NCBI GenBank assembly: GCA_002803225.1
Contig: NXFV01000185.1
Span: 16,888 to 80,887, forward strand
Source of the DNA: Gamarada debralockiae
Taxonomy: Eukaryota > Ascomycota > Leotiomycetes > Helotiales > Hyphodiscaceae
Reading direction: 5' to 3'
Length of the DNA stretch: 64,000 bases
Numbering within the stretch: position 1 is the stretch's first letter; the number at the start of each line of letters is the position of its first letter. The position numbers and the translations under genes were made by a program. A model generated the notes under the pieces. That model worked only from the letters and a program-made list of their open reading frames with translations, was not told the origin of the DNA and made no database searches. Below are positions 35,752-49,300 of this stretch, in pieces.

Positions 35752-36428
35752 TACCCACCAAAAGAGATAAATATTTCACGAGAATAACGAAAGTATGCAT
35801 CGACTCACCAATCTGCGTCCATTCAGCAGACAACAGATGCCCTTGGGCTGCTGCAGTGGTTGAATGACGATGCGCCATGGCGAGGAGGAATGGAGGAAGA
35901 CTTGAGGTATTCCTCGACAGCCTTCGGTATTAGATGAAAAGGCATAATCACTGGCAGCAATTGAAAGCATTATTTGATGGATTGTTTTCAATTATTCTAC
36001 AGGGCTTCCACGAGCTAGTGACAAGAGCAAAGAACAAACCTGTGTACAGTGAAGGATGCAAAGCTTTTGATATCCGTCTCCCCAGTGACGTAAAATGATA
36101 TTTCATGCCAATCATTTCGAAATGCCGAGCCATGCTTGAAAATGCCAGTCGTAAACCCTACATGCGATGCTAGGTCGCAACTCGAAAGATGCTGCAAGTG
36201 TATGCGAAGAACATAGGTGATGCTTGTCGAGTATGTATGTCTGGTAGCGAATACGCATGTATGGTAGTGGTATGAATTCGTCGTAAAAGGCGTTGCTGCA
36301 TATGGCTGGGTGACTGCATAGAGCCATGAGGAAACCGTGGCCATGAAATAGGAAAATGCTGTGAGAACAAAGGAAATATGTGGAGAAAGCCCATGAGATG
36401 GGCATCAGCTCCCGTTGCTCATAACGCT
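35752..36428. other. Convergent 3' region between RIO2 and the RRM gene
   Basis: 677 bases between the stop codons of two convergent genes, probably the two 3' untranslated regions. Spurious frames only; no RNA gene recognised. Confidence 0.55.
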
Positions 36429-38512
36429 CTAAGCCTTGCGAGCGGAGGGGGAAGAGCCACCATGAGCAACAGCTGGAGAGTCGCAGTGGATGGTGACGCC
36501 GTCATTAACAGAGCCGTCCTCAGAGATTTGGGGGGTGGTTGACGAAACTTTCCTAGAAGGATGTCAGCTGAGTGCCATTATGGGAACTTGGAGGGATATC
36601 AAATAACTTACTCTTCCTTGACCTTGCGAGCACCAGATTCAGAGAAGGAGATCTTTCTGGGGTGTCGATCAATATCCTTGAAGATGGGAGCACCAACAGA
36701 ACCAGAGCTGTGCAGATAGTAAGCATGGGAGTAGTCAAGGAATGGAAATGGCGGTTTACCTCTTGATGGAATTTTCGCGCTTCCAGGAACCGCTACTACG
36801 TCCAGATGGGAAGTGACGAGCGATCTGGGAGGCACGCGGAAGAAGTGGAGAGGCAATAGGCAGCGGAGGAGAAATGGCGACAACACTGCTACCGTATGCG
36901 CCAACATTGTACTCGTTGGTTCGGAATTGTCGACGCTCAGTGGTGATGCGCTTGAGATCCTTCTGAGCAGGAGTGTCGGCATAGCGAACTTGAAGGAGAA
37001 GACCCTCTTCACCAATGGGCTGGCCATGGAACTTCTTGATAATCTCTTCGCAGATGTCACGGTTCTCGAAACTGTGGCGTTGTGTCAGTCAACTACATCT
37101 CAAAGGTAATGTGGTTCTCACCGAGCGAAGCCGACACCTCGGCTGTTGTTCTGGCTATCACGAAGGATTCTGCTCGAACTAACAGTGTAGTCCATGAAGA
37201 TAGCACCAAGCTCCTGTTATCAGTGTCAGCAATTAGAACAGTATTGAACAGCTGTATGGGTGGGGACATACGGATTCAGTCATGTTCTTGGGAAGGTTCG
37301 AGACATAGAGGTTGGTGGACTGTTCATCGCCCTCAGCCTTGAGGCGAGAGTTGAAGGACTCCTGCGGCGATGTTAGTGGATGCTAAAATTATGGAGAAGA
37401 GGAAGACATACTCTAGCAAAGCCGACTTCATAGCCCAACTTGTAAAGTCCACGAATGCAAAGTTCGGAGTCGCGAACGTTGACATACTTGGCAAAACCAA
37501 AGCTGCGATGACGTTGGCAAGAAGTAATGTGGGAAGAAAAGATCAAAACTCACCCCTTACAAGCACCAGTGGAAGTATCGATGATGGCCTTCGAGGTCTC
37601 GACCTTTCCAAATCGAGCAGCGTACATAGCAAGAGTCTCATCATCAGTGTTTGGATGAAGGCCACGAATGTAGACATTGCGGTTGCCAGGGATGGAGTTG
37701 GACAAACTCTGATCGAGAGTTCGCATGCTCTCACGAGGAGTGAAGACGGCGGGCACAGCGGGAGGGATAGCTGGGTGCTGAACCAGCAAAGCATCGATAT
37801 CGACGTCAACTGGGATGGTCTTGTAAGGCAACTTTAAAGGCTGAGGAAAATGCTGAAGTAGAAGACCCTGGGGGGAAGGCGTAGAGCCAAACGGAGAACG
37901 ATCGACTTGAGCAATGTGAGTGCCGTGATCGCGCAAAGAGACCGAACCATAGTAAGGGGTACCTGGAGCAGACTCGTTGGTTGAGTAGGAGCCGCGCCGG
38001 TTCTCGAGGCCTGGAACTTCCTTGTGAAGCTGGTCAGCCTTGTCGGGGTAATAGCCACGAGCAACTGGAGTGTATGGCACCATGGGCGGGCAGCCAGGAA
38101 GATAGCTAGGGTAGGCAGTTTGAGAAAGGTAGGGCAAGCTCGCAGTGTAGGCATTGTAGGAATTGTCGGGGAGTTGAGTTGTGGCCAAAGGTTGAGTAGA
38201 ATACATGCCGGGCGTACAGAAGAGCTGACCATCAGCGGTAACGTAAAGTTGAGGGTTGGCGCCGATTGGAAGCTGGTTAGCCATGGTCACACCAGCGGAA
38301 CCCATGTTGCCGCCAGCAAGAGAGAGACCAGCAAATTGACTAAGCATGGCGTTCATGGCGATGTTCTCGTTCTGGGATGCGGAGGCAGGAACTTGGGAGA
38401 ACGCGGAGCTCTGACTCTGGGAGTCATGGTGTGCGCGATATTGAGGTTGGGTGTACATGTTTGAGGTGGTGCGATTAGCGTCGACGTGAGCTGTAGTCTG
38501 TTGGTAAGACAT
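36429..38512 (-). CDS. Two-RRM RNA-binding protein (MSSP/RBMS-like)
   Basis: 587-aa predicted post-transcriptional regulator built from seven exons: 37554-38512, 37412-37502, 37272-37361, 37122-37213, 36760-37071, 36612-36707, 36429-36552. A long Gln/Ser/Tyr/Pro-rich low-complexity N-terminus (about 1-270) precedes RRM1 (RNP2 NVYIRGL at about 279; RNP1 KGFGFAKYV, created by splicing) and RRM2 (RNP2 NLYVSNL; RNP1 RGVGFARF, also spliced). The tail is Ser-rich and basic (FPSGRSSGSWKRE, SESGARKVKEE). The tandem RRMs with short spacing resemble the MSSP/RBMS group; the specific RNA target is unknown. Every exon junction keeps phase, and both RRMs are interrupted by introns. The upstream region may hold a long 5' leader. 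Confidence 0.92.
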
Positions 38513-41500
38513 GGTAATCTGCAGCGATGGCGGTCAGCTTGTACAATTGGAATAATTACAGGAAGGCTCGAAGGTAGCAAGAGATGTTCTTTGCAAGAAG
38601 ATGTATTTTGAAGGTGTTGATGGCAGGGGATGGAGGAGGAAAGCTGAGAAGATTGGCTGAGGCGGGGTGCCACAGTAGAAAAAAAGCAATGTCTGAGCAC
38701 TTTGCGACAGTGAATTGCACAGTGAATGCTTGTTAGTACATGATGCAGGAGAATGATGAGATGAAGATGGAAACACAATTGACTCACGTTCACAGTCTCT
38801 GGGACGAGAGCTAGGAAGTTCTTGTTGACTAATGAACTGTGCGATACAATGTCAGCAAGTTGGTTTCTAGTTATGGAGGAGACGAATACAAACCTCGCAA
38901 GGAGATAAGAGATCGGAGTCTGGTCTGGTGCTTCAGGACGCGTCGCTGGTATTGCAAGCTTTGCGAATTTGAAGAAGTTGACGAGGCTGTGAAGTTGATG
39001 GGATCAAAGTAGCGAGAGGGAATTCTAGAAGATAGGAAGCTATCAAGCCGGATGGAGGCGTAGTGTAGAGATTGTGATGGATTGTTCGTGTTGATGGAGG
39101 ATGAAGGAAGAAGAGGAAGAGACGGAGAAGTTGTTGGGGAACGATGCTTTTAAAGGTGATGGCCAAAGGTGACGATTTGGGCAGGAACGGTGGTTGAAGC
39201 CGAATAGTCGAGTCCTTCGGAAAGGAGGGGAGCGAAGTAAACAAAGCGGGCAAGTAGAATTTCAAAGCAGGCACGACCAGGACCACCCAAAACCAAATTA
39301 ATGAATACACTCGTACATAGAAATACCAGCACAGAATTCCTACAAATCCAGAGAGCTTGGTGGATTGTTGAAGAAGTGGTGCAAGTCCCAATTGTGGGAA
39401 TAGAGGCGTCTTATGGCTGGACTAATCTTCTACGCTGATTCTGTGCATCCGTGGCCTCGTCTCCTGCATGCACCTTTTGCATCTTTCCACCACAGGGTTC
39501 CTTCCCGCAGCAGAATAAGAATAAAGTGCTTTGCATCTAAAGATTGACTGGCCTGCTGCACGCAATTGCCCGCAACAACAAGGAATATCGCACAAGGCAG
39601 CTCCATAAGGACCCTCAAACGGCATCTTTCCTACTTGAGATGAAGTTTCTTCTGTGGCAACGTCGACAAACAAATAGACGCTCACCTTTCCTAGTCTACA
39701 AGGTCTAATGGCAGATTTTGATTGTCTGGGAGGCCAATGAGGGGGGGCTGATCTACTGACTCGAAATCTGATAACTGACAGGTGTTAATACGGGGAAGCT
39801 CATCTTAGTTGTGCCTCCAAATATGCTTATGATCTCGAGAAGGGTTTGTTACGAGTCTGCTCCCAGCCACCACAGGGTCCTCCCGAGTTTGAATGTAGGT
39901 CCCCTGCCGTCACAACGTCCGTTTGATGTGCCTGAATATCTTTCTCAGATGGTAACAAAACGGCCCGGCTGATATTGAAGTGGGGATCGAATATTACACA
40001 CGCTTCTCTACCAGTTCCAGTGCGATCCAGCCCTTGCCAAAGACAATATACCGATTGGGAAGAGTGGTCGAGTTGGGGGTTCATGACACTGGCATCGAAT
40101 ATTTTCGTAATGGTTTATACCCAGCAGAGAGATGAGTACGTTGTGTGGGAGAAGTTGCGTTGACGTTCAAGGCCTCCCCGGTCGATGGCGTCTGCCATTG
40201 ATAGATCTGCCCTGGGATAGAGAGCCGTGCAGAGAGTTTGAGATACAGGGCCACTGTACTGTACGCCTCATTTGTCGAACAATCATGCTTCTCCAATGCA
40301 CTCAAAGTTGAGCTGAGCATGGTTGCCACTCCTTGCTTACCCGATCCAGATGCTTTCGTTTGGGGGACGAAGCCGGAAAAAGCAAAGAAGTGGTTGTTTA
40401 CGGCTGCTCAGGTGACGTCAAAAACTCTGCTTTCGGCCAGGACAGGGGTTTTAGTAGAGAACATTAGTTTAGATAGTTAAGAAGAGTTCATTAGTCATAA
40501 CAATTGAATCAAATAGATTGATTTCAGCACAGTGTTATTGCAAAGCAGCAATGTGTACAAAGACTTGACGTTGTTGTCGTCCGAACTGGGGCAATTATGC
40601 ACATGGCAGGGGCCATTTTGCGCCGCCGACTCTCGCTAACCAAAGACCTCCAGCATCTAGCCGAGGGATCGAATTTAGTTTGCTAATCAACATCGACTTC
40701 ATCTGTTTGCCACGGGGAGATAGTCTGCTGATCATGGACTGCCTGTGGTCCAGGTTTGTAAATCTTGACAGCTTGACAGCCCTCGATGTCCTGTCAGACC
40801 AACTAACCGTCTTTCCCACTTCCCCGGATGCTAGAACACCCTCTTCAAACCCCCTCCTACCCCTCACTAGCCAGATCTGGGTTTTGACACATCTACTTCT
40901 AGGGTCTTTCATTGGCAAGGCGCAAGCCCAGAATTCCAAAGACACGGAAAGCAGAAATACGGATGGCACTCACTGCCATCCATCAAGACAAGGGTGCAGA
41001 CAGACCCCGACTCGCGGAAACCCACCTCCCGACTTCCAATACCGTTTGAATGGGAAACAGTTGCGGCATTTTGGTCACAAACGATTTACATTAATCCTTC
41101 CGCTCTCCACATAGTCTAATGACCACGGCCAACAGAAATAGCGCAATCTTGCCCGCAAATATTCAACAGTCTGAGAGAATTCCGAGGCAAGCGACGGTTA
41201 TTCCTTCAAAAAAGCAATCTCAAATCCGTGCACTCACATGGCTCACCCCCTTGTCCATCTTTGCACGATCTCCCTCCTTTATTTCTCCAACGAACCATAT
41301 TGCAAGTTTTCCACGCAATGACCACTTCTCAATCTCACTGTCCGTGCAGAGCGTCCCGCACAGAGCAAATCTGCAGAGACTTCTGAAGTCTTGATAAGAC
41401 GCAAAACCTCGCAAGCCTTTCCTTTCCTCTGTAATGATTTCAGAATGTCTCTCCTTGCTAGGCAGTGCAATATGAGCCATCGTACGGAGGTACTTACGAT

Positions 41501-42868
41501 GTACCTGTGCGTAAGGACCTCCGTAGCTTTCATGTGTATGATAAGACCCCCAAACCTCGCAAGCTTTCCTCATTCACCGTAAGATCAGATCATGTCTTCG
41601 CAAGCTTTCCTTTTCGGGGATTGAGAGGCAAAGTACATGCTCTCGAGTCTCATCAGACGACGTGGATGACCAGAATCGTCCCGGGTGGAAAGTCTATGGG
41701 ATTCGACGATACTGGGTTGAAGGAACAAATACCATTCTTCTATTTCATAACCATTGCAGGATTGGGGAGACGGATCAGAACTGCGATGCCATCTACTGCC
41801 CGAGTGTCTATCAGACGAGCTAAAAGCTACGACATCTATTCTCAATCACCAACACTGCAAGAGCGGCTTCTACAGACATGTTATTCGACGACTACGTCAA
41901 CGGTTCGGACCGGACATTTGACGGGCTTCATACTAACACCTAAACTTCAAGTAACCTACCATCTCTCTCTCCTCTCGTATTCTCTCCCGCAGTTCCTCAT
42001 CTCAACGCCCTCTCATAGTCCTGTATAACTCGGGTTCCTCCTCCACTTGGTTCACGTCTGTGAGACGGACCAGAAACGCGGCGCTCTGGAATTTCAGATA
42101 CCAATGCTCATTTCCTTCCAGTCACTCTCGAGGATGCTTTAAGAGTAATCTTACGAACGCAATGACTTCACAATGATTGAGATACTATCCAAATGGAAGG
42201 CTTCATCCAGCGTACGCTCTTCCTCTTCAATCGCCAGAGCGTCTCAAGAGATTGATATGGCATTCTACTTTCTGTGGGCTACCGCGCTCACCGCCTATAT
42301 TCTCACTCGCCCTTCAAACCATATTCCTCTTCTGCATTACCTCGGTCATTATAATCCTTCTCACTCACGTCCCAGATCAATTTCCTCTTCAAATTTCCTC
42401 ATCAAAATCCCTCCATGTCTTCGAACACCTCCTCCACTTTCATACGTCACCTTCACACCATACTAATCTTCAAGCGTTTGGATCTTTCCTTCAGACCCAT
42501 TCTAGTCCAAAAACATCAATCACAAGGTTCATTTTCAAGAGTGGAATATGGTAGAAGACATTTATTGCAAAAAAACACAGTCTATGCAAACGATCTTTAT
42601 CCCAGAACCCACTCCACTCCACTCAATCGTCGCGAGATAAAAGACCACCTAGCATTACACATCTCAGGAAATTCATCATAAGCAAGAAAATTTCTCGATG
42701 CCAGCGCCAACTCCGCCACAATGCGGTCGGTGGGAGGCAGAAGACATCATGCCGAAAAGTGGAGGGACACATGAAGATGAGGAGCCGCCGCAATGCAGAA
42801 TAGGAAAGGATCACAGAGAGAGAGATGAAGCTTCCATTACTTCGTACGCCATGTCGCATTTTTGGGGT
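38513..42868. other. 4.4-kb gene-poor region
   Basis: Between the RRM-protein start and the P450-reductase stop (both minus). The part near 38.5-39.4 kb is probably the promoter and leader of the RRM gene. The rest shows only short frames on both strands without family resemblance. A direct repeat flanking a hairpin lies at 41393-41570. No RNA gene was recognised. Confidence 0.55.
41393..41570. repeat. Imperfect ~32-bp direct repeats flanking a hairpin
   Basis: Two imperfect copies of a segment beginning GATAAGAC and ending CCTCGCAAGC(T)TTTCCT lie at about 41393-41422 and 41539-41570. A third partial copy (CTTCGCAAGCTTTCCT) starts near 41596. Between them, ACGGAGGT.CTTACG (41484-41498) pairs with CGTAAGGACCTCCGT (41510-41524) to form a 14-bp stem with a short loop. 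Small non-autonomous mobile element or a regulatory structure; origin unknown. Confidence 0.6.
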
Positions 42869-45107
42869 TTATGACCAGACGTCCTCCTGTGATAAGAAGA
42901 CAGGTTAGCATTTGTTGAATACGAAATCGAACGAGGGTTTGGGGGAGAGGATGGTGGTAGATTTGCTTGGCTGGAGATGGGACGTAAGGTCTTACCTGGT
43001 ACTGGTTTGCTGAACGCATACTCTTCACAATCTCCTCCGCCTTGGACTCGGGTATACCACGTTGCTCAGCGATGATCTTCACCAAGACATTGTTGACTTC
43101 ACGAGCCATGTTCGCAGCATCACCACAGACGTAGAAGTATGCCTTTTGTTGCAAAAGTTCGTTGACCTCCTTTGCTTGTTCTTGCAATCGGTGCTGGACG
43201 TAAACCTTGTTGGGACCTTCTCGGGAGAAGGCGGTGACCAATGAGAACTTGTCTCCTAGAGCCTCTTTGTATTCCTGATTATCTGTTAGCAATGAAAATT
43301 GTCAATAGGAAGGACTATATCTGACCTCCCACTCGGACTTGTACAAGAAATCCTCAGTCTGCTTTCTGCAACCAAAGAAGAGTATGGTCTTGCCAACATT
43401 CTCTCCAGCCTTCGCCTGTGCAGCTCTCTCTTGGACGAATCCGCGGAATGGCGCAACACCCGTACCAGGACCAACCATGATGATGGGCTTTGAAGGGTCT
43501 GAGGGGAGCTTGAAGTTTGAATGTCTGACGTGAACCGGAACGTGGACGCCATCATATTTGTTTCGTGGTCCGGTAATCTCGTATGTCAGGCCATAAGGAT
43601 CAGGGCTGGGGTCGCCATGTTGCTTCTGCTTCAACGCCAACAAGTAATTCGTGGTAACACCCTTGAGAGCATCTGTTCGGCCGGGGATATGCAATGATTC
43701 GACAACGGCGGTAATTGAGATCCTGTTCTTTTGGACGAGTGACGAGGAGGAGATAGAGTAGTATCGGGGCTGGACTTTGTTGAGACCTTCAATGAAAGCT
43801 GAAAATGGGATGGCGGTCCACTTTTCTTGACCACACACTTCCTCCAATGCTTGTGCAATATTGAAGTACTTGTTGCTGATCTTCTCATGGAAATAGTCCT
43901 TATCGCTTCCAAGCTTGGCCATTTCTGCCTTTGCTTCCTCAGTTGGTGCAAAAGGAGCCAGAGTCGCCACGAATTGACGAGACACAGGCGCACAGATTTC
44001 CATATGGTATCGTACAATCGCATCGTATGTAGTGGGTGTAGGGAAAGGAACCTTTGCGGTGGGATCTAAGGCCTTGACGCTGATGACACTGTCTCGCTTC
44101 GAAATGAGTCCAGTAATGTTGAGGAATCGGTCAACCTCCTTCCCGGCATTTGTTGGCCACACCGCAATGTGATCACCCGTCTGGTAGCTAAGGTTTGATC
44201 CGCTGATATCTACCTCCATGTGCAAACAATTTCTGTCCTTGACCGTGAAGATTTCTCTGGACTCTGCGATAGGGGCGATGTATGGATTGTGCGCGTTGTA
44301 TGGTCCCTTGGACGTTCCCTCCAAATGCATCTTGTTTGGTTCACCAAGATAGACCTCTGGCGACTCCTTTGTCAAACCCTCTCTGTCTGTGATGCCGAAA
44401 ACGGGCTCGTAGACTGCCTCACGCTCTTCCAGGCCCATCTTCTCTGACAAGGCAGTCCACATGGGATCCTTCCAGGCCAAGAAATCTTCTTCCATTGTGC
44501 CCGCTCCATCATCTCCTTCACCTGCCTCACCGATTCTTGTCGCTCCCAGCTTCTCCAACGCCTTGGTGACATTTCGAACCATGGAGTTGTAGTGCTCGTA
44601 GGTGTTGTTACCTAGACCGAACGCAACGAACTTCAGGTTCCCAAGCGGCGGGTCAGCAGCGTTCGAGAAGGCCACATCTTCGCCAGTGATGAATTCGTAA
44701 AAGTCAACGGCATTATCCGTTGGTTCACCCTCACCATACGTAGCAAGGACGAAAATGGCAATCTTGTCTTCTGGAAAGGTGTCCAGATTTTCAAAATCGT
44801 AGTCCTCCAAGTCTGCAACCATTGTCTCCAAACCAAATCGACTCTTCCCTTCCTTCGCCAATCTGGAGGCGTAATCCTCCGCCGTACCCGTCTGCGAGCC
44901 ATAGAAGACCACACAGTTCTTGTTCGACTCCTCCATCTTCTCAATGATATTCCGCGTCTTTGCCGGCTTGTTGCCATTGGCAGCTGCGTAGGAGGTAGCG
45001 TAAGGGTCATTTGCCTTTCCCCAATATGTGCCCTTTGTGAAATATGCCAGCGTGCCTAGCAGCAATACTGCCAGGACGATGAGGTCCAGCGTATCTAATT
45101 GCGCCAT
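42869..45107 (-). CDS. CPR: NADPH-cytochrome P450 reductase
   Basis: ER-anchored diflavin reductase, 692 aa, which passes electrons from NADPH through FAD and FMN to P450s (for example in ergosterol synthesis). Exons 43326-45107, 42996-43274, 42869-42886. An N-terminal anchor (about 9-23, LIVLAVLLLGTLAYF) is followed by the FMN domain with YGSQTGTAEDYA (about 69-80), the FAD domain with PRYYSISSS, and the NADPH domain with MVGPGTGVAPFRGF and YFYVCGDAANMAREV. The protein ends in EDVWS after the last 18-nt exon, matching the conserved C-terminal Trp of the family. Introns are 51 and 109 nt. Length and motif order are typical. No P450 gene is adjacent. Confidence 0.97.
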
Positions 45108-46367
45108 GATGAAAAGTTGCGTATCGGGAGATAGGAGCGAGAACGGGGTTGCGCACGCAGTCGCTCAAATGAATGAGGGAACGGATTAGGCTGCAATGGG
45201 TACGCGAAGTTGTGTGAATGATGTCGAAGGGTTCGAGATGTTGGATCTCCTAATAAGGTTGTTCCTGTGAGAAATGTGTTCAGGTCTTGCTGCTGACCGT
45301 CAGCTGTCCTTTTCGCACTCGCAAAGAGATACGATTAACGGGCCGGGTGTAAGAGTGGAAAGCTACTCACGAGTTACTGCCTAGAGAGCACAAGGAACAA
45401 AGATTTAAATATTCATTAATTGAGAACGCCGTGAAGGTTTGCCAAGGCTTCTTTATTTTCTACGGGCCTCGATATCGGCACAGTAGTCGGCAACGCGGTC
45501 GGGGCCTTTCCGCATCATTTTCCATCATCCATTGATTCTACAGCACCCCATTCCGCAGCCTGCCTTGCTGGGCGGTTCCGACTCCACGTCTGCGCACCTC
45601 AACTTAGATCTTACCTAAGGCGTCTTACACAGTTCGATTGCACCCATATACGTACATTGCCTCCGGCAAAATCACGAGAGCTGTTGAGTTTAGGAAAGAA
45701 CAGGAAGCGGCGAACGTTCGGAATCCGCCCTCGATCGCGGCGGCAAGGGGGAATGCTGACATGTGAAAAGCGGTTGGTTTTATTTGGAGATGGACTTTGG
45801 GTAGGAAACATCTGCCAGTTTATTTTGAGCCACTGAAAAGTTGTTTGGATCACCCTATCTCTCACTACGAGTATTCGGCGGAAGAACCGAAGAGCCAAAC
45901 AGCCCAGGACAACCTCGAGTTACGTTCTGGCGAAAAGGCCCCTTTACCACACCTCCTTTCCAAGGGACCTTCAGCTCGTACCTTACATATTGCTCTTTAA
46001 GAAGATGATGTCTAAAAGTTGGAGCGAAAGGGAGGACGTACACGAAAATCCAGCAGTGGAATAGACTCGTCTCTCCCTCGAATCATTCTCAAACGCCTTC
46101 CTATACGTGAAATGTGATATGAATTGCTTGTGCCTATTCAAGCTTCTCTGTGACTGGGATCACAAAGCTGGGACTGTCTATTGGCTGTTGCTCATACCGA
46201 CGATGATTTATCCCTCTAGACGGTGAGAGAGACTGGACAACAATCTTGGGAAGTTCTTCTATTCTAAATCCCAATCCGCCAGATCTACTTCCATGTCACA
46301 GGAGCCACAACATGGACTTCTATCAACCTCCTTGACACTAAATTTGCAAAACTCGAGGCACGTGACG
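45108..46367. promoter_or_regulatory. Divergent upstream region, CPR / Furry-like gene
   Basis: 1260 bases between divergent starts. It contains both promoters and probably 5' leaders. The first exon of the large gene may extend upstream to an in-frame ATG at 46293. No specific site recognised. Confidence 0.5.
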
Positions 46368-49300
46368 ATGGGTGAGTTCAACCCGTGTTTTAAATCTCCA
46401 ACCACAGGGCACTTTGAGCCTCCTTTTACATCGCACATCCTTGCTAACAGTGTCTCGAGCCTCTCCAGATCGCCCGAGCGAACGATTGGCGGGCTCCTTC
46501 TCACCAATCGACATAGATGTTTGGAATGCGACGGTGAAACCTTTTACGACGAATTCTCGATCCGACTCCCCCTCCACCCAGATTTCACCAGCGGGCTTCC
46601 CAGGCCGAATAACAACTTCGTCCGACCTACAACTACAGCCCTCCAGCTTATCTCCCCTTCTACATTCAAAATCCCACCATCGACAAACGAGCATCGTTAA
46701 TGGCATACAACATTCAAGAAATGGGAGCTACGCCAGTTCAAACAGCCCGCTGAGCCCTCAGATCATAGCAGCAGCTGGTGGGGAGAAGCCTGATGCATCC
46801 AATATGGGCGATCCAGCGTTTGCATCCGCCATGTCGATGTCCAGTATGACCAGTGGTGCATCTTTCAGTTCGAACACAACCCTAGTCCCCGATAGAGGGT
46901 CTACTGCCACGGACGGTACTTCGAATACACAAAAGAGGGTGGAGCGAATGCACAGTGGTAGGAGTCGCAGAGATCATGGGCACCATCACTCCCATTCGAG
47001 GCACCATCATAAGGGGGAGCTCAAGACCGTGGGAGAGTATGCTCTACATGTGCTGTTTACATCAGTCAGTTCATTCAACATGTGCCTTCACAGACGTCCT
47101 AATAACGCCATTGCAGTTTATTGCCCAAGCCGAAGAGAAGATTTCTCAATGCATAACTATCCCTATTGATCCTGAACCCCAAATAGAGCAAATATGTGGA
47201 CCAGGTGTAGATCCGACTTTCGACCAACTGATATCAGCTCTGGGCCACATCGCAAGTCAGAAGCCGAAGCCTTTGATAGACTCCATGATGTTATGGCGCA
47301 AGAATAAGAGTGATGCTGCAAACGACGCCCGTATCCAACTTCAACAGGTGTGTCCTGCGTCCCAGTTGTACAAAATGTTTGCTCATTTCCATGACAGTCT
47401 CGAGGTAATGCTGTTCCTGGCCAACTCCTTCGAAGGAATACGGAGCCCCCCCATATGCTTCCAGAATCCGATCCCGTGGCAGCTCAACCGTCAATTGCGG
47501 CACGCCAGGAGTTTCTCGCCCAAGCCGAACGTCGTTCTACTGCCTCGATCTATATCTTGTGTCGAGTTTTGATGGAGGTCATTGGCCAGAGTACGTTGGC
47601 GTGTATAACACCCGAAATGGAGGAAAAGCTGGAGGCGATTATTTTCGGACAATTAAAAGCGGCGGATGTGGAAACACTCAACAGTTCGCCGTTGAAAATG
47701 GCAAATTGGTTCCTTTTCAGCCAACTTCTCGGTGTAATGAGCGATATCAACTTCGAGAGCGTTGCGGATCGCTTCATTATCGATTTGGAGAAGTCCCAAA
47801 AGGATTTGGTTATCAAAAATCCGGCCAACAGGGAGGCAGAGGGAAGAATGGAGCTGGTACTTGGAGGGATGAAGCACCTGCGAATTAAGATATATCCAGA
47901 GGATGCATGGGACCAATCCTGCGATTTCATGATATCTCTTGGACGATTCTTTGCGAAGTCTCATGGCCACCGCCTCAAATATGCCTATTGCCAAGCCCTG
48001 GAAATTCTCCTCCTTCCTGTTGCTGCCAAGGCAAATACAGAATTGAACATGCCAAAATGGACGGAGGTGTTAGGAACGATCGGACCTCGACTAGCTTCTA
48101 TGTTCATCAAACCCCGTCACTGGTCAATAGCATTCCCATTGACGGCTACCTTGCTTTGCGTCTCTCCGGCCGAGACATTTGCAACTCAATGGCTCCAACT
48201 TGTGCTGCCACTCCAGCCAAAATTCAAGGATCGCTTTCAACGTCCAATTTGCTTGCAGGTTATTTCCAGATTGCTTTGGACATATCTTTACCGTACCTCG
48301 GAGTCCCTCAATGCCACCACGAAAAAGCTAGACGAAGTCATGAAACTTGTTTTACCCCTCGGAAGAAGGACCTATATCTCTCAAGACACTGCTTCAATAG
48401 CAGAGCCTCTCACCCAGATAATTCGGATAATTGGGTTCAAGCACCAAGATTACTGTTTTCGAACAATAGTCTTTCCCTTGATAAATGCAGATTTGTTTGC
48501 CTCTGGTCGAGACTTGAAAGTAGAGCAGTTGGAACCGGAGAAGATGGTCATTGGCATTAGGGCCTTTCTTGCCATCATGTCAGATCTCGAGAAGGGAGAC
48601 CAAGGTCGACCGCCATTCCCAGAGCACTACTCTCCAATACTAGCTCCTGACAGGTTGCCAACTTCACCGATTATGGCTGTACCGCGGAGCCCCCCGCCAC
48701 TCTCAACAGTAACCACACCAAGTCGAGAAGATCGTTTGTCTCGTCCCGTCCTTACGAATGGTTTCAGTGATGTTGCAAAAGAGTACTACGCACGATTTTG
48801 CGAAATCCTAGGAAAGATTACCATTATTTGTGACAACACTTTCGGAGGCCAGGCTGTTCTCGACGAGAAGTTCAACAGTCCCACGCCAAAGACACCCATT
48901 GCGGAGACTTTTAACTTTGCTCGCCGCGATGACCATCCAAGCCCAAGCGAGCAGAGGCAGGGATTTTACGATCTCCTTCTAGTTGCGGTGCAAGCCTTGC
49001 CTCGCTGTTTATCCGCTGACATCCCGTTCAACTCGCTGGTCAATCTCTTGTGCACTGGCACAGCTCATGTGCAGTTCAACATCGCCGAGTCCTCAGCGCA
49101 ATCTTTGAAATCCATTGCTAGGCAATCTCATGCTCAGCAAGTCACAATTGGATTTGCACGATTTATTTTCAATTTTGATGATAGATATTCGACAATGTCT
49201 GATGGTGGTATGCTTGGACCAGGGCATATTGAGAGTACACTCAAGCTGTATGTTGAACTGTTACAAATCTGGATCGAGGAAATAAGGCAGAAGACAAAAG

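Noticed and set aside
39422..39685. 87-codon Cys-containing minus-strand frame
   Set aside because: No signal peptide, no regular cysteine spacing, and start codon not supported.
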